DNA of 64,000 bases from Glandiceps talaboti (lineage: Eukaryota; Hemichordata; Enteropneusta; Spengelidae). The notes under the pieces are model-generated. The model had not been told where the DNA came from, searched no databases, and saw nothing but the letters and a program-made list of their open reading frames with translations. The stretch spans positions 22,098,725 through 22,162,724 of the forward strand of contig NC_135555.1 in NCBI RefSeq assembly GCF_964340395.1, read 5' to 3'. Within the stretch, counting starts at the first letter, position 1. Each line of letters starts with the position of its first letter. Positions 27,901-42,900 of the stretch are shown in pieces. The position numbers were made by a program, and so were the translations under genes.

Positions 27901-30900
27901 TCACTTCGTCTATTTTCGTGTCTATGTACTTCCGGGTTGACATAAACGTTAAACGTGATAGTACAGTCGGCCCTATAATTACTAAGAAATGACAAAACCG
28001 TTCGCAAAATAAAGTTCAGGATTTTAATTTTTCAAACTGAATATCAATATCCACTACACATTCAATAACTGGTTTCGCGTATTTAGAAATGTGCCCCAAA
28101 ACATGATCACGCGTACGGAACACGGAATCGTGTGCAGTGATGTATCACTAATACATCCATGCATGGTCAGTGTTACTAAGTAAGTTAGCAGTTTCATTGT
28201 AGGCTGTAAGTTGTACCGGTAAAAAAAACCGATCATCACATCATGTAGGAAGTACAAAAACATAGAAGACGTTGTTTTCTTGCTGAATAAACTCACTGAA
28301 ATAACAACACGGTCAAATTGCGTCTTCGATTTTGACAGCCACCATTGTTATGATTGAGCTTCACTAGTTCCGTTGAACGTGGCCGGGCGAACGCCGACAT
28401 CCAATTTGTACAGCGTTTTTACAAAGGGAGCTCGTCAATAACCTACCGAATAATTAACTCAGAAACGTAGTTTAAATACTAACTGATCTAAAAATTACTG
28501 TTTAGAAAGACTACGCATCCGTACATAAATACGAATTCATGTGACTAAAGATTTCATCTTTACTATTTACTTGTTACAGTGTAGAGGCCTTATTATACAC
28601 ATATCATCGTACAACTAATTTTATTGGCTATAATATTAGCTACATTTGAAAGGTCTCACTTGATTGGCTCATCCTTTGCTATTCCCGTTTTCAAGAGACA
28701 CCCCGCCAGAATAAAGTGCCACGTAGTACAGCAATGGCGCGAGATCGCCTGTTGGGCGACTTTCCCACCGGGTGTGCTTTTCGAAAACTACACAACGCAT
28801 GCTTTTATGACACGGAATCATACAAAATCTACCCCGTTTCCAAAATAATCGTAATTTTATCGCGAATAGACAACCGGAGTTGGTCAAAATAGCAAATTAA
28901 AAATCAAATGAATTTTACTATGACCGTGAATTCATCATATAGCCGGTGGTTTGAATTCTGAGCTCCCTGATATACCTATCGAAAAGTCACTATCCCGTCG
29001 GACTACCCGCAATGGGCTTTTTAGTAACCTTTACTGGTCCTTACAGAAAGTTACTAGTCGCGGGATAGCGGACCAGCGTGTACATGTATGTCGTCGAACC
29101 CTTGCCATACGTTACAGCATACACCCTCCTGGTTACAGTGGTAACACTCGTTCATGTTCGATTACCTTTCATAAAGAAAACACAACGAAATGGTTTTTTA
29201 ATTTCTTTTCATCACAACAACAAAATCTGCGCGATCAAAAGTGTTGTAAACTAAACCAGAAAGAATTATCGAGCTGGCTAAACTTCCCGATGAACTGGAG
29301 TAAGGTCCAAGTCCAAGTAAGCCCCAATAGTACATGAGAAAATCGTCTCAAACTAGCGATACAACTTTCAAAATATAACTTGACATGTCTTCATTTGTTA
29401 GAGTTATACAATTCAAGACGGGGTTTCACTCGAAAACAACAATTCTGTGAATAATGACACTGAACGCAGCGATTTCTCGGACGATGTGTGGAAGACTTCT
29501 CACAATGATCATGAGGTGCATACTCTGGAATGAACCATTCTGTAGGAGGGGTGGTGTGTGAATTGGATTTGAAGTTTACAACCCTTTTTCGAACAAATAT
29601 TTGTCATTTGGGCGCACAATGCGTAGAATTAAGACTATAGCACATATTACATTGCTTGTTTGACGTCAATAGTGTCTTTTGAAAAGTTGCACTTTACCTA
29701 AAGTCTCGCGGACTGATTTCCAATATGGCGTCGGTCATAATGCTCATTAACATATTAATTTTTTTTTCAAATTTCAAAAAAAAAATCATAAAAAATAGAA
29801 GAGAAGACGTGCTGACTTGAAATTAACAAATCTAAGTAAGCTACCCTCTGTGCATCAACACACTAGATATCAAAGTAATCTGACTTGAAGTTTATGAGGA
29901 GTTGATGAAAATGTCATTTTTGGAAAAAAAATCATAAAAAATTGAAAATGGCACAGATCAACTTGGCATGAACAAATCTGAATAGCCTCCCCCCAGGGAA
30001 CATGCACACCAAATATCGAAGAATTCCGACTGTCACTTTCGGAGTAGATAGTGAAAATATAAAAGTTTGACGGACACATATGATTCACTCTACTCTCTAT
30101 ACCTCAATACCCACCTATACCTAAAGCTACGCTTTCAGCTTTCGCTGACAGTGGAGCTAAAAAAATCAATAATCTGATGGTGGTTTGGAGATGACAATTC
30201 AAATTTGAAACAGTTTATGTAATCCAACATTCATAAAACATTGAAATAAATTAATTAAACCAAATTATGACTGAGATAACATTGTTTGACATCTTTAAAT
30301 ATATAATTTGCATATCAATTACCTCATTTGCATATGTTTATCCATACAACAATTTTCTTTTAACACAAGGTTATTGGAATTAACAGAAATTTTGGCATTT
30401 ATTCTTTACACAATGCTTGAAAACAATGTCTTTAGAAATAATTGGTATCTTAATTGTCTCCTGATAAATGTTTGTGCCAGCTATGAAAACTTATGAAGGG
30501 TTATTAAGAGAAATGTTTGAGGATGACATGATCAGTTTTGACACGAAAAACTATCTAGAAATCATTTGGTATGGGCTATCCTCTATATAGTGCTCATGAT
30601 ATACATGTTATGCTAAAGTTTAATACATTATCATATATGCCTGGTTTTCAAGTTTGTGTTTGGATCAACAGTTTAAAAATTACCAACACTGAATTACCAA
30701 CACGGATGAACTTTCATTTAAAGATGTTTTTTATTGTTCAACTCAGGCAAATAATTATGATATCAACTCTTCATTTAGTTAACGATATTAACAGTAACAA
30801 CATGCACACTACTACAATTACACTAGACACGAGGTATAATTTCTTGAAGTTCAAACAAAATCCATGGTCAGCAATCAACTGAACTGTTTCTTTCATGCAG

Positions 30901-33900
30901 TTACTGTTCATATCATTAAGTTAACTAAATAAAGAGTCTACACTGTGTATGTGATATTTGTCTGTTATCTTTCTTGTGTCTATCTCAACATGAAACCTTG
31001 TGATCAGACTCACTGATCTTAATAGTTCATTTAACAGCTTGGGCAAGCTTTTCTGCAAAGAGCTGTAATATGTGGTATGTAGAGAGTGAAAGTCCCCACA
31101 CTTCTGAAACTGTGTACTGCAATGTATGTTATGTAGATTATTTCAACTTACTTGAAATGTAACCAGATCTGAGTCTGTCATAGTCTTTGAAGAACTCAGT
31201 CACACGAGCTCGTCTGGAGAGAATCTTAGTTCGGATCTGATCCTCCAACACATTGATAGATCTTTCAGGCATCTTGAATGATGTCCAGTTGTGCCCTTGT
31301 GGTCAGATTCACGTCAACGGTTTTCCCTTTTTATTCTAGTAAACATAAACAGAATAAATACATTGATAGTTCTTTCAGGCATCATGAACGATGTTCCATT
31401 GTTTTCCCTTTTATTCAAGTAAACATAAACATAAACGAATAAGTATTTGGAAATAGCTCATTAGGTGATGAATTATAAATATGCACAAATTTTTACAATA
31501 AAATTGAATAATATTATGAAATAAACTGTTGATCTTTCTGTATTACATTCAGCTCAGAACAAACAAAATATTAAATGGCTATCATGAAGCTGAACATCGT
31601 TGAGATTTGAGACTGTTTTTAGTATGTTTTCCACTAGTAGTTTTTATCACTTTTGTAGTGTTTCAGTGCCTATGGACTTTTAGGATATATGGCGCTTTAC
31701 AAGTGATATTATTATTATTGTTATTATTATTATTATAGATTAGTAATTATGCAACAGTTTTAGTAAAAAAAAAATATCTGTGAAAACTAAATATCAAATA
31801 GACAGGTAAGGCCGCATATACATATGTTTGCAAGAGAGTTCATTATCTGTGCAGTTGTCACAAAAAAACACAGGTAAATATCTTAGACTGTCTACAGATG
31901 ACGTCCTAAAATGGGGCTGTAAATATTACAATGTTTATATTCATGCCATATTAGAATACTATTCTATCAACACACCCATTTACTGTCAAAATTTAAACAT
32001 AATGTCCCTCTTTCTTGAACTTGAGTCGACCATAGAAATTGTGGTTGTATTCAAAACTGACAAGATAAACTTCACAACTGTCAACACATTATTGTAATCT
32101 GGATGTGAGAGTGTAAAGATTGCCAAACTGAAATGTTGACTAAAATAACACATAGCCGGTCCTCGATCTTCATAATAGCAATTGTTCAGCAACAACTCCA
32201 ATTTGTAAACATGGCTGCCAATGCATTATAACATTACAAGAAACCCTACAGTAGGCTACACTTAATCTTGATAACGTAGACATTATCGAATGTTTGTCCA
32301 CTTTATTTGTCGTTCTACTCAGTGGATATTGCTTTTCGTAAGTGCACTTGGAAGAAGAGCATGAAAGAAATGACAAAACGACAAATTTGTCCAAAAATCG
32401 TACCTGTTATCACCTGCGATCTCCCGTGTGTGGAGACTAGTGCTTAGCAATACCCTCTATCGACGGGAAATCAACTGTTTAATACATTTAATACATTTAA
32501 TACATTTAATACATTCTAGAGTTGCACGAAATACATTCTATTTCTCGGCGATCGTCCGGGTAGCTTGCATTTAATACATTTAATACATTTAATACATTTA
32601 ATGCATTTAATACATTCTAGAGTTGCACGAAATCCATTCTATTTCTCGGCGATGGTCCATGTAGCTTGCATTTAATACATTTAATACATTTAATACATTT
32701 AATACATTCTAGAGTTGGACGAAATACATTCTATTTCTCGGCGATGGTCCATGTAGCTTGCATTTAATACATTTAATACATTTAATACATTCTAGAGTTG
32801 CACGAAATACATTCTATTTCTCGGCGATGGTCCGGGTAGCTTGCATTTAATACATTTAATACATTTAATACATTTAATGCATTTAATACATTCTAGAGTT
32901 GCACGAAATACATTCTATTCCTCGGCGATGGTCCGGGTAGCTTGCATTTAATACATTTAATACATTCCAGAGTTGCACGAAATACATTCTATTTCTCGGC
33001 GATGGTCCATGTAGCTTGCATTTAATACATTTAATACATTTAATACATTCTAGAGTTGCACGAAATACATTCTATTTGTCGGCGATGGTCCAGGTAGCTT
33101 GCATTTAATACATTCAATCAATTTAATGCATTTAAATGTATTAAATGCAAGGTCCCGTACCGTCTCCCGATACTAGAATGTATTTCATGCAACTCTAGAA
33201 TGTATTAAATGTATTAAATGCAAGGTCCCATACTGCCTCCCGATACTAGAATGTATTAAATGTATTAAATGTATTAAATGCAAGGTCCCGTACCATCTCC
33301 CGATACTAGAATGTATTTCGTGCAACTCTAGAATGTATTAAATGTATTAAATGCAAGGTCCCGTATCGTCTCCCGATACTAGAATGTATTTCGTGCAACT
33401 CTAGAATGTATTAAATGTATTAAATGCAAGGTCCCATACTGCCTCCCGATACTAGAATGTATTAAATGTATTAAATGTATTAAATGCAAGGTCCCGTACC
33501 ATCTCCCGATACTAGAATGTATTTCGTGCAACTCTAGAATGTATTAAATGTATTAAATGCAAGGTCCCGTATCGTCTCCCGATACTAGAATGTGTTTCGT
33601 GCAACTCTAGAATGTATTAAATGTATTAAATGCAAGGTCCCGTACCGCCTCCCGATACTAGAATGTATTAAATGTATTAAATGTATTAAATGCAAGGTAC
33701 CGTACCGCCTCCCGATACTAGAATGTATTTCGTGCAACTCTAGAATGTATTACATGTATTAAATGCAAGGTCCTGTATCGTCTCCCGATACTAGAATGTA
33801 TTTTGTACAACTCTAGAATGTATTAAATGTATTAAATGCAAGGTCCCGTACCGCCTCCCGATACTAGAATGTATTAAATGTATTAAATGCAAGGACCCGT

Positions 33901-36900
33901 ACCGTCTCCCTTTACTAGAATATATTTCGTGCAACTCTAATTTGTCGGCGATGGTCCGGGTAGCTTGCATTTAGTACATTTAATACATTTAATGCATTTC
34001 ATACATTCTAGAGGTGCACGAAATACATTCTATTTCTCAACGATGGTCCGGGTAGCTTGCATTTAATACATTTAATACATTTAATACATTTAATACATTC
34101 TAGAGTTGCATGAAATACATTCTATTTCTCGACGATGGTCCGGGTAGCTTGCATTTAATACATTTAATACATTTAATACATTTAATACATTCTAGAGTTG
34201 CATGAAATACATTCTATTTCTCGACGATGGTCCGGTTAGCTTGCATTTCATACATTTAATACATTTAATACATTTAATGCATTTAATACATTCTAGAGTT
34301 GCACGAAATGCATTCTATTTCTTGGCGATGGTCCGGTTAGCTTGCATTTAATACATTTAATACATTTAATGCATTTAATGCATTTAATACATTCTAGAGT
34401 TGCACGAAATACATTCTATTTCTCGACGATGGTCCGGGTAGCTTGCATTTAATACATTTAATACATTTAATACATTTAATGCATTTAATGCATTTAATAC
34501 ATTATGGATTTGCACAAAATACATTCTTTTTCTCGGCGATGGTACGGGTAGCTTGCATTTAATACATTTAATACATTCTAGAGTTGCACGAAATACATTC
34601 TATTTCTCGGCGATGGTCCGGGTAGCTTGCATTTAATACATTTAATACATTTAATACATTTAATGCATTTAATACATTCTAGAGTTGCACGAAATACATT
34701 CTATTCCTCGGCGATCGTCCGGGTAGCTTGCATTTAATACATTTAATACATTTAATGCATTTAATACATTCTAGAGTTGCACGAAATACATTCTTTTTCT
34801 CGACGATAGTCCGGGTAGCTTGCATTTAATACATTTAATACATTTAATACATTTAATGCATTTAATACATTCTAGAGTTGCACGAAATACATTCTATTTC
34901 TCGGCGATGGTCCGGGTAGCTTGCATTTAGTACATTTAATACATTTAACGCATTTAATACATTCTAGAGTTGCACGAAATACTTTCTATTTCTCGGCGAT
35001 GGTCCGGGTAGCTTGCATTTAATACATTTAATACATTTAATGCATTTAATGCATTTAATACATTCTAGAGTTGCACGAAATACATTCTATTTCTCGGCGA
35101 TGGTCCGGGTAGCTTGCATTTAGTACATTTAATACATTTAACGCATTTAATACATTCTAGAGTTGCATGAAATACATTCTATTTCTCGGCGATGGTCCGG
35201 GTAGCTTGCATTTAATACATTTAATACATTTAATACATTCTAGAGTTGCACGAAATGCATTCTATTTCTTGATGATGGTCCGGTTAGCTTGCATTTAATA
35301 CATTTAATACATTTAATGCATTTAATGCATTTAATACATTCTAGAGTTGCACGAAATACTTTCTATTTCTCGATGATGGTCCGGGTAGCTTGCATTTAAT
35401 ACATTTAATACATTTAATGCATTTAATACATTCTAGAGTTGCACGAAATGCATTCTATTTCTTGGCGATGGTCCGGTTAGCTTGCATTTAATACATTTAA
35501 TACATTTAATGCATTTAATGCATTTAATACATTCTAGAGTTGCACGAAATACATTCTATTTCTCGACGATGGTCCGGGTAGCTTGCATTTAATACATTTA
35601 AAACATTCTAGAGTTGCACAAAATACATTCTATTTCTCGGCGATGGTCCGGGTAGCTTGCATTTAATACATTTAATACATTTAATACATTTAATGCATTT
35701 AATACATTCTAGAGTTGCACGAAATACATTCTATTCCTCGGCGATGGTCCGGGTAGCTTGCATTTAATACATTTAATATATTTAATGCATTTAATACATT
35801 CTAGAGTTGCACGAAATACATTCTTTTTCTCGGTGATGGTCCGGGTAGCTTGCATTTAATGATTTCTAACTTCTCTTTAAAAAATGTAAAATGTGCATGA
35901 GTTATATGTAAAAAATGTATTTCGTGCAAAATATCTGACTTCTGGCCATGGATGTTTTAATTAGCCGATAGCACATTTTCCATAGTTTGTATCTATCTTA
36001 ATTAGCCAATATCACATTTTCCACAGTTTGTCTATCTTAGTTAGCCGATAGCACATTTTCCACAGTTTGTCTATCTTAGTTAGCCGATAGCACATTTTCC
36101 ACAGTTTGTCTATCTTGGTTAGCCAATAGCACATTTTCCAAAGTAATATATGTGATTGTTATCAACTAGAACAGTATACATAGTTCTGATAATATCAATA
36201 TATTATTACAACAGTCTCCAATTATGGGTTGCCAGTGGTCGAGTGGTTAGTTTGTACACCTCTTAACCCTACAGTCTGGGTTCGAACCCGCCAGGTGTTG
36301 GCTGGGTAAAATTAAAATTTAACCATGTCTGTATGTAAGAAGGGTGATGCTCAGTTTGACTCTGCCAAACAATGCAGGTTTTCCCCGGGTACTTCGGTTT
36401 CCTCCTGCTTTTCAATACTAGGGCATTAGGGTGCTAATCCGTGGTAACCATTCAACAAATTTCTTTATTTAATTGGATGAATAATGATTCTTCTTATTAT
36501 CGTTATTATTCGCTATAATACCATAAGATAAAATACCTTGAAGCAGCAGCTATTTGAATCCCTTTAGCCTGGATTAGTTGCAGGATAGACTTCACATCTT
36601 GGTATAAAATCATTTCATCTTTCCTTCTATCAAACACTCTACCATTACTGGAATGGAAATGAAAACATATCTGGATTAAAAAATAGAGTACACAATATCA
36701 TGTCAAGTAAAGAGCGCCCTCTATGGCATATTTGTCAAGTCATGTTTATTGACTTTTCTGGAGTCAAGATATGGTTGGTTGGTTAGTGTGGCCAGCTGAG
36801 ATTCTGCAAACTTGTCAGTTGAGCCATTTCACGAGCATTTAATTCAGTATGACTACAGCCCTTGGACAAGATGTAGACCAAGATTGTTTACAAGTTAACC

Positions 36901-39900
36901 CAAATGTATAAGTGGGGACCTGGTAGGATAATGGTTGCAATGTGAAGGACTCAATCCTTTACAGTACCACACAGTATCTTGTATCTTATTTTCACAACTT
37001 TGAAGATGAAATTTGTGTATTTAAGGTGAAATCAATACTTGAACTCAAAAAGATAAATCACATGCATTTTGGAAATAGTGTACTGGGCAATATGATACTC
37101 CCTAAAATTGTACATGGCTAATGAATCATTTGACCTTAGAATGTGTGCAAATTTTACACAACTTTTTTAACAGTGACTAGATAAAACCTAGTCCCCTGAC
37201 ATTATTTTTGAAAATATATTATAAAAAATTAATCTAAACATATATTGTATATTTGTATTGCTGGTATGTATGTTTTTGTATAGCTCATAAGATTTCACAA
37301 TAACGTCACACATGTGGCTATGTCACAACAGACAAATGATAATATATATTAGGGCAGCCCTATTTAATTCTATGTTACACATTAGGGCAGCCCTATTTCA
37401 AGCTATGTTACACATTAGGGCAGCCCTATTTCATTCTATTTTACATATTAGGGCACCCCTATTTAATTCTATGTTACACATTAGGGCGGCCCTGTTTCAT
37501 TCAATGTTACACATTAGGGCAGCCCTATGTCATTCAATGTTACACATTAGGGCAGCCCTATTTCATTCTATGTTACACATTAGGGCAGCCCTATTTCATT
37601 CAATGTTACACATTAGGGCGGCCCTATTTTATTCAATGTTACACATTAGGGCAGCCCTATTTCATTCTATGTTACACATTAGGGCAGCCCTATTTCATTC
37701 TATGATTCTGCTTCATAATACCTGAAAAAGGATGGGATGGTTGGTTGTTGTTTTTGAAAAAGTGTATTTGTACATTTTCATAATACTTTTATTTCATAAT
37801 CATATTTTACCAGTCTAGATACCGTAGAAATGATAAGTAAAGTCATAAGGAATCTATAAACCATTTGTTTCCCAAATTTCAGCGATAAATGATAATTTTC
37901 ACCCAGATATGCCTTAGTAGGTTCATATTCTTACCATCACTGGCATCAGTGATACTGTGAATTTTTCTTTTCCTGCCATAGAGGGCATTATTTTATTTTT
38001 ATTATATTGCTAGATTGAAGAAATCTATGGTGAATTAGGTAATGAGAAAGACAGAAATAACTAGGGCTAGCATTATGTTTGTTGGAAACAAAACCAATAG
38101 AATCCAATCAACAACTTGGAAATGTAGATGAAACCCTACAACAAACAGATACATTATATTTTCTGCAACATTATTTAGTGTAAGGCCATAAAAAAATTGT
38201 TTCTGGTCAGAACATTTTGTCTAAAGTGGTGTGACAATGCAACTTTTTTTTTTATTCTCAACAAACCTGTCACTCAGTCTACTATTTATGATAGTTACTG
38301 TTCTTTTTATTTAGTACTTTAGAGCAAGTGTGTATGTGGCGGCAGATGTCATTTGCTTGTTCATGATTGGCTCTGCAGTTGTCTTCACTGAAGTAGGGAT
38401 GGTTATTTTTGTTTTCCCCCTCAGATCTACAGACAGCATGAGTTGGACAAGCACACACACACAAAACAACTGACATTGGGTATTTAAGTGATGCATGCCA
38501 GAAAAAAAACAACTTAACATTTTTTTTTGCCTAAACCTGAATACTACATATAGTCCATGAGCCAGACCCTGATTTTTAGCCAATTGGTACCAAAATGAGG
38601 TACCAAATGAAACATTACTTTTCTAAAACTATTTTTTCTGTAGATTTCAAAAATGCTTGGTGGACATCTGTACTTGGTAGCTTTCTAGTAGTAATCTTCA
38701 TTTAAATTTACATAACACATAATAACAAGCGACCTATCGGTCAGAATAGCTCCGCTGTTTTTTTTTTAATTTAATTTTTTATTTTGGTGACATGTAGAAG
38801 TGGTTCAGTTCTTCAGCTCTTTACTATGCAGTTTTGTTTTAGCGATGCAATAAAGTGGTTAGTGGTTTCATATATATGATGTCTCACTATAAAACACATT
38901 TTACACAGAAGTTGGTAATGTATTGTACTTTTATACCATAGTCACCATTTTATAACAAAAATCTACTGTTATGAAAAATTGCACAAAATCTCAGAAAAAA
39001 AATGACTGGGAAATGCACACAAGGAAAAAAAAAAAAAAGAGGATTTTGAGGTTGGCTATAAATAATTCCAGTGTCTTATAGCTTTAACCCTGGAAAATTT
39101 TAATGATGAATGAAATAAACTAGGGATCTAAAATAATTTTGAGGCAATTTGAATTTCAATTTTCTAACAAATTTACCAAGTCAACATTCAACTTGTACTA
39201 GTTGTAGTAGATATATATATAGGGAAGAAATGTATTAATCGCCATCTTAGTTTCCGTACGGCGACAATCCCCAAGTACCCGAAAGAGAGTCATTCTCAGC
39301 CATAATGGCTGAGAGTCATTCTCAGCCACTGGCACTGGAGTAAAAAAGTCACTATCCCACAGGACTAGTAAAATTGATAACGTAGTAGTCCTGCAAAAAA
39401 TTTGGTGGTCCTATCTTTTCGTGCTTTCGCTTGTTCACTTAGGCTCTTCATCTCTCTTAGTTTTTGCTCTACTTCTAATTCACTTTTCCAAACCCCATAT
39501 TTATTTCAAACCCTGTGTTGTAATTGAACTGTCTATTTCTTTGTAGTTGTTTGTGCATCATCAACTCCTTACTGTAATTTTATTCTCTTTTTTATGTTTT
39601 GGAGCTTCTTCTCTTTTTTTTGTTGCTTTCTGTGAGTAGTTTGTCTTAATTGGGGGGGGGGGGGGGGAGGAGTAATAAGATGTTATGTGGTCTTATTTCT
39701 AGCTTAAATACTACCGGTACATAACATTTCTGGTACACATTGATCTAACTATTGCATTTTTAAAAGACAAAAAATTACCTTCCCATAGAGCAAGTCTTTA
39801 TAGTGTTGTCCTTAGTGCATATTAGAATGTATTTACAACATAAAAATAAATAAATTTGAAGGTTACCAGCAGTTACAGCAAAATTTTGTTACTAATTACA

Positions 39901-42900
39901 TGTACAAGTCACTTCGTCTATTTTCGTGTCTATGTACTTCCGGGTTGACATAAACGTTAAACGTGATAGTACAGTCGGCCCTATAATTACTAAGAAATGA
40001 CAAAACCGTTCGCAAAATAAAGTTCAGGATTTTAATTTTTCAAACTGAATATCAATATCCACTACACATTCAATAACTGGTTTCGCGTATTTAGAAATGT
40101 GCCCCAAAACATGAACACGCGTACGGAACACGGAATCGTGTGCAGTGATGTATCACTAATACATCCATGCATGGTCAGTGTTACTAAGTAAGTTAGCAGT
40201 TTCATTGTAGGCTGTAAGTTGTACAGCCACCATTGTTATGATTGAGCTTCACTAGTTCCGTTGAACGTGGCCGGGCAAACGCCGACATCCAATTTGTACA
40301 GCGTTTTTACAAAGGGAGCTCGTCAATAACCTACCGAATAATTAACTCAGAAACGTAGTTTAAATACTAACTGATCTAAAAATTACTGTTTAGAAAGACT
40401 ACGCATCCGTACATAAATACGAATTCATGTGACTAAAGATTTCATCTTTACTATTTACTTGTTACAGTGTAGAGGCCTTATTATACACATATCATCGTAC
40501 AACTAATTTTATTGGCTATAATATTAGCTACATTTGAAAGGTCTCACTTGATTGGCTCATCCTTTGCTATTCCCGTTTTCAAGAGACACCCCGCCAGAAT
40601 AAAGTGCCACGTAGTACAGCAATGGCGCGAGATCGCCTGTTGGGCGACTTTCCCACCGGGTGTGCTTTTCGAAAACTACACAACGCATGCTTTTATGACA
40701 CGGAATCATACAAAATCTACCCCGTTTCCAAAATAATCGTAATTTTATCGCTAATAGACAACCGGAGTTGGTCAAAATAGCAAATTAAAAATCAAATGAA
40801 TTTTACTATGACCGTGAATTCATCATATAGCCTGTGGTTTGAATTCTGAGCTCCCTGATATACCTATCGAAAAGTCACTATCCCGTCGGACTACCCGCAA
40901 TGGGCTTTTTAGTAACCTTTACTGGTCCTTACAGAAAGTTACTAGTCGCGGGATAGCGGACCAGCGTGTACATGTATGTCGTCGAACCCTTGCCATACGT
41001 TACAGCATAGACCCTCCTGGTTACAGTGGTAACACTCGTTCATGTTCGATTACCTTTCATAAAGAAAACACAACGAAATGGTTTTTTAATTTCTTTTCAT
41101 CACAACAACAAAATCTGCGCGATCAAAAGTGTTGTAAACTAAACCAGAAAGAATTATCGAGCTGGCTAAACTTCCCGATGAACTGGAGTAAGGTCCAAGT
41201 CCAAGTAAGCCCCGATAGTACGTGAGAAAATCGTCTCAAACTAGCGATACAACTTTCAAAATATAACTTGACATGTCTTCATTTGTTAGAGTTATACAAT
41301 TCAAGACGGGGTTTCACTCGAAAACAACAATTCTGTGAATAATGACACTGAACGCAGCGATTTCTCGGACGATGTGTGGAAGACTTCTCACAATGATCAT
41401 GAGGTGCATACTCTGGAATGAACCATTCTGTAGGAGGGGTGGTGTGTGAATTGGATTTGAAGTTTACAACCCTTTTTCGAACAAATATTTGTCATTTGGG
41501 CGCACAATGCGTAGAATTAAGACTATAGCACATATTACATTGCTTGTTTGACGTCAATAGTGTCTTTTGAAAAGTTGCACTTTACCTAAAGTCTCGCGGA
41601 CTGATTTCCAATATGGCGTCGGTCATAATGCTCATTAACATATTAATTTTTTTTCAAATTTCAAAAAAAAAATCATAAAAAATAGAAGAGAAGACGTGCT
41701 GACTTGAAATTAACAAATCTAAGTAAGCTACCCTCTGTGCATCAACACACCAGATATCAAAGTAATCTGACTTGAAGTTTATGAGGAGTTGATGAAAATG
41801 TCATTTTTGGAAAAAAAATCATAAAAAATTGAAAATGGCACAGATCAACTTGGCATGAACAAATCTGAATAGCCTCCCCCCAGGGAACATGCACACCAAA
41901 TATCGAAGAATTCCGACTGTCACTTTCGGAGTAGATAGTGAAAATATAAAAGTTTGACGGACACATATGATTCACTCTACTCTCTATACCTCAATACCCA
42001 CCTATACCTAAAGCTACGCTTTCAGCTTTCGCTGACAGCGGAGCTAAAAAAATCAATAATCTGATGGTGGTTTGGAGATGACAATTCAAATTTGAAACAG
42101 TTTATGTAATCCAACATTCATAAAACATTGAAATAATTTAATTAAACCAAATTATGACTGAGATAACATTGTTTGACATCTTTAAATATATAATTTGCAT
42201 ATCAATTACCTCATTTGCATATGTTTATCCATACAACAATTTTCTTTTAACACAAGGTTATTGGAATTAACAGAAATTTTGGCATTTATTCTTTACACAA
42301 TGCTTGAAAACAATGTCTTTAGAAATAATTGGTATCTTAATTGTCTCCTGATAAATGTTTGTGCCAGCTATGAAAACTTATAAAGGATTATTAAGAGAAA
42401 TGTTTGAGGATGACATGATCAGTTTTGACACGAAAAACTATCTAGAAATCGTTTGGTATGGGCTATCCTCTATATAGTGCTCATGATATACATGTTATGC
42501 TAAAATTTAATACATTATCATATATGCCTGGTTTTCAAGTTTGTGTTTGGATCAAAAGTTTAAAAATTACCAACACTGAATTACCAACACAGATGAACTT
42601 TCATTTAAAGATGTTTTTTATTGTTCAACTCAGGCAAATAATTATGATATCAACTCTTCATTTAGTTAACGATATTAACAGTAACAACATGCACACTACT
42701 ACAATTACACTAGACACGAGGTATAATTTCTTGAAGTTCAAACAAAATCCATGGTCAGCAATCAACTGAACTGTTTCTTTCATGCAGTTACTGTTCATAT
42801 CATTAAGTTAACTAAATAAAGAGTCTACACTGTGTATGTGATATTTGTCTGTTATCTTTCTTGTGTCTATCTCAACATGAAACCTTGTGATCAGACTCAC

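Larger units (their letters stand above)
23796..35954. repeat. Segmental tandem duplication, unit 2
   Basis: 12.2-kb unit, same order as unit 1 and nearly identical to it. It lacks the 1.4-kb insertion of unit 1. Satellite C is much longer here (about 3.4 kb) and contains an inverted stretch. Confidence 0.95.
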
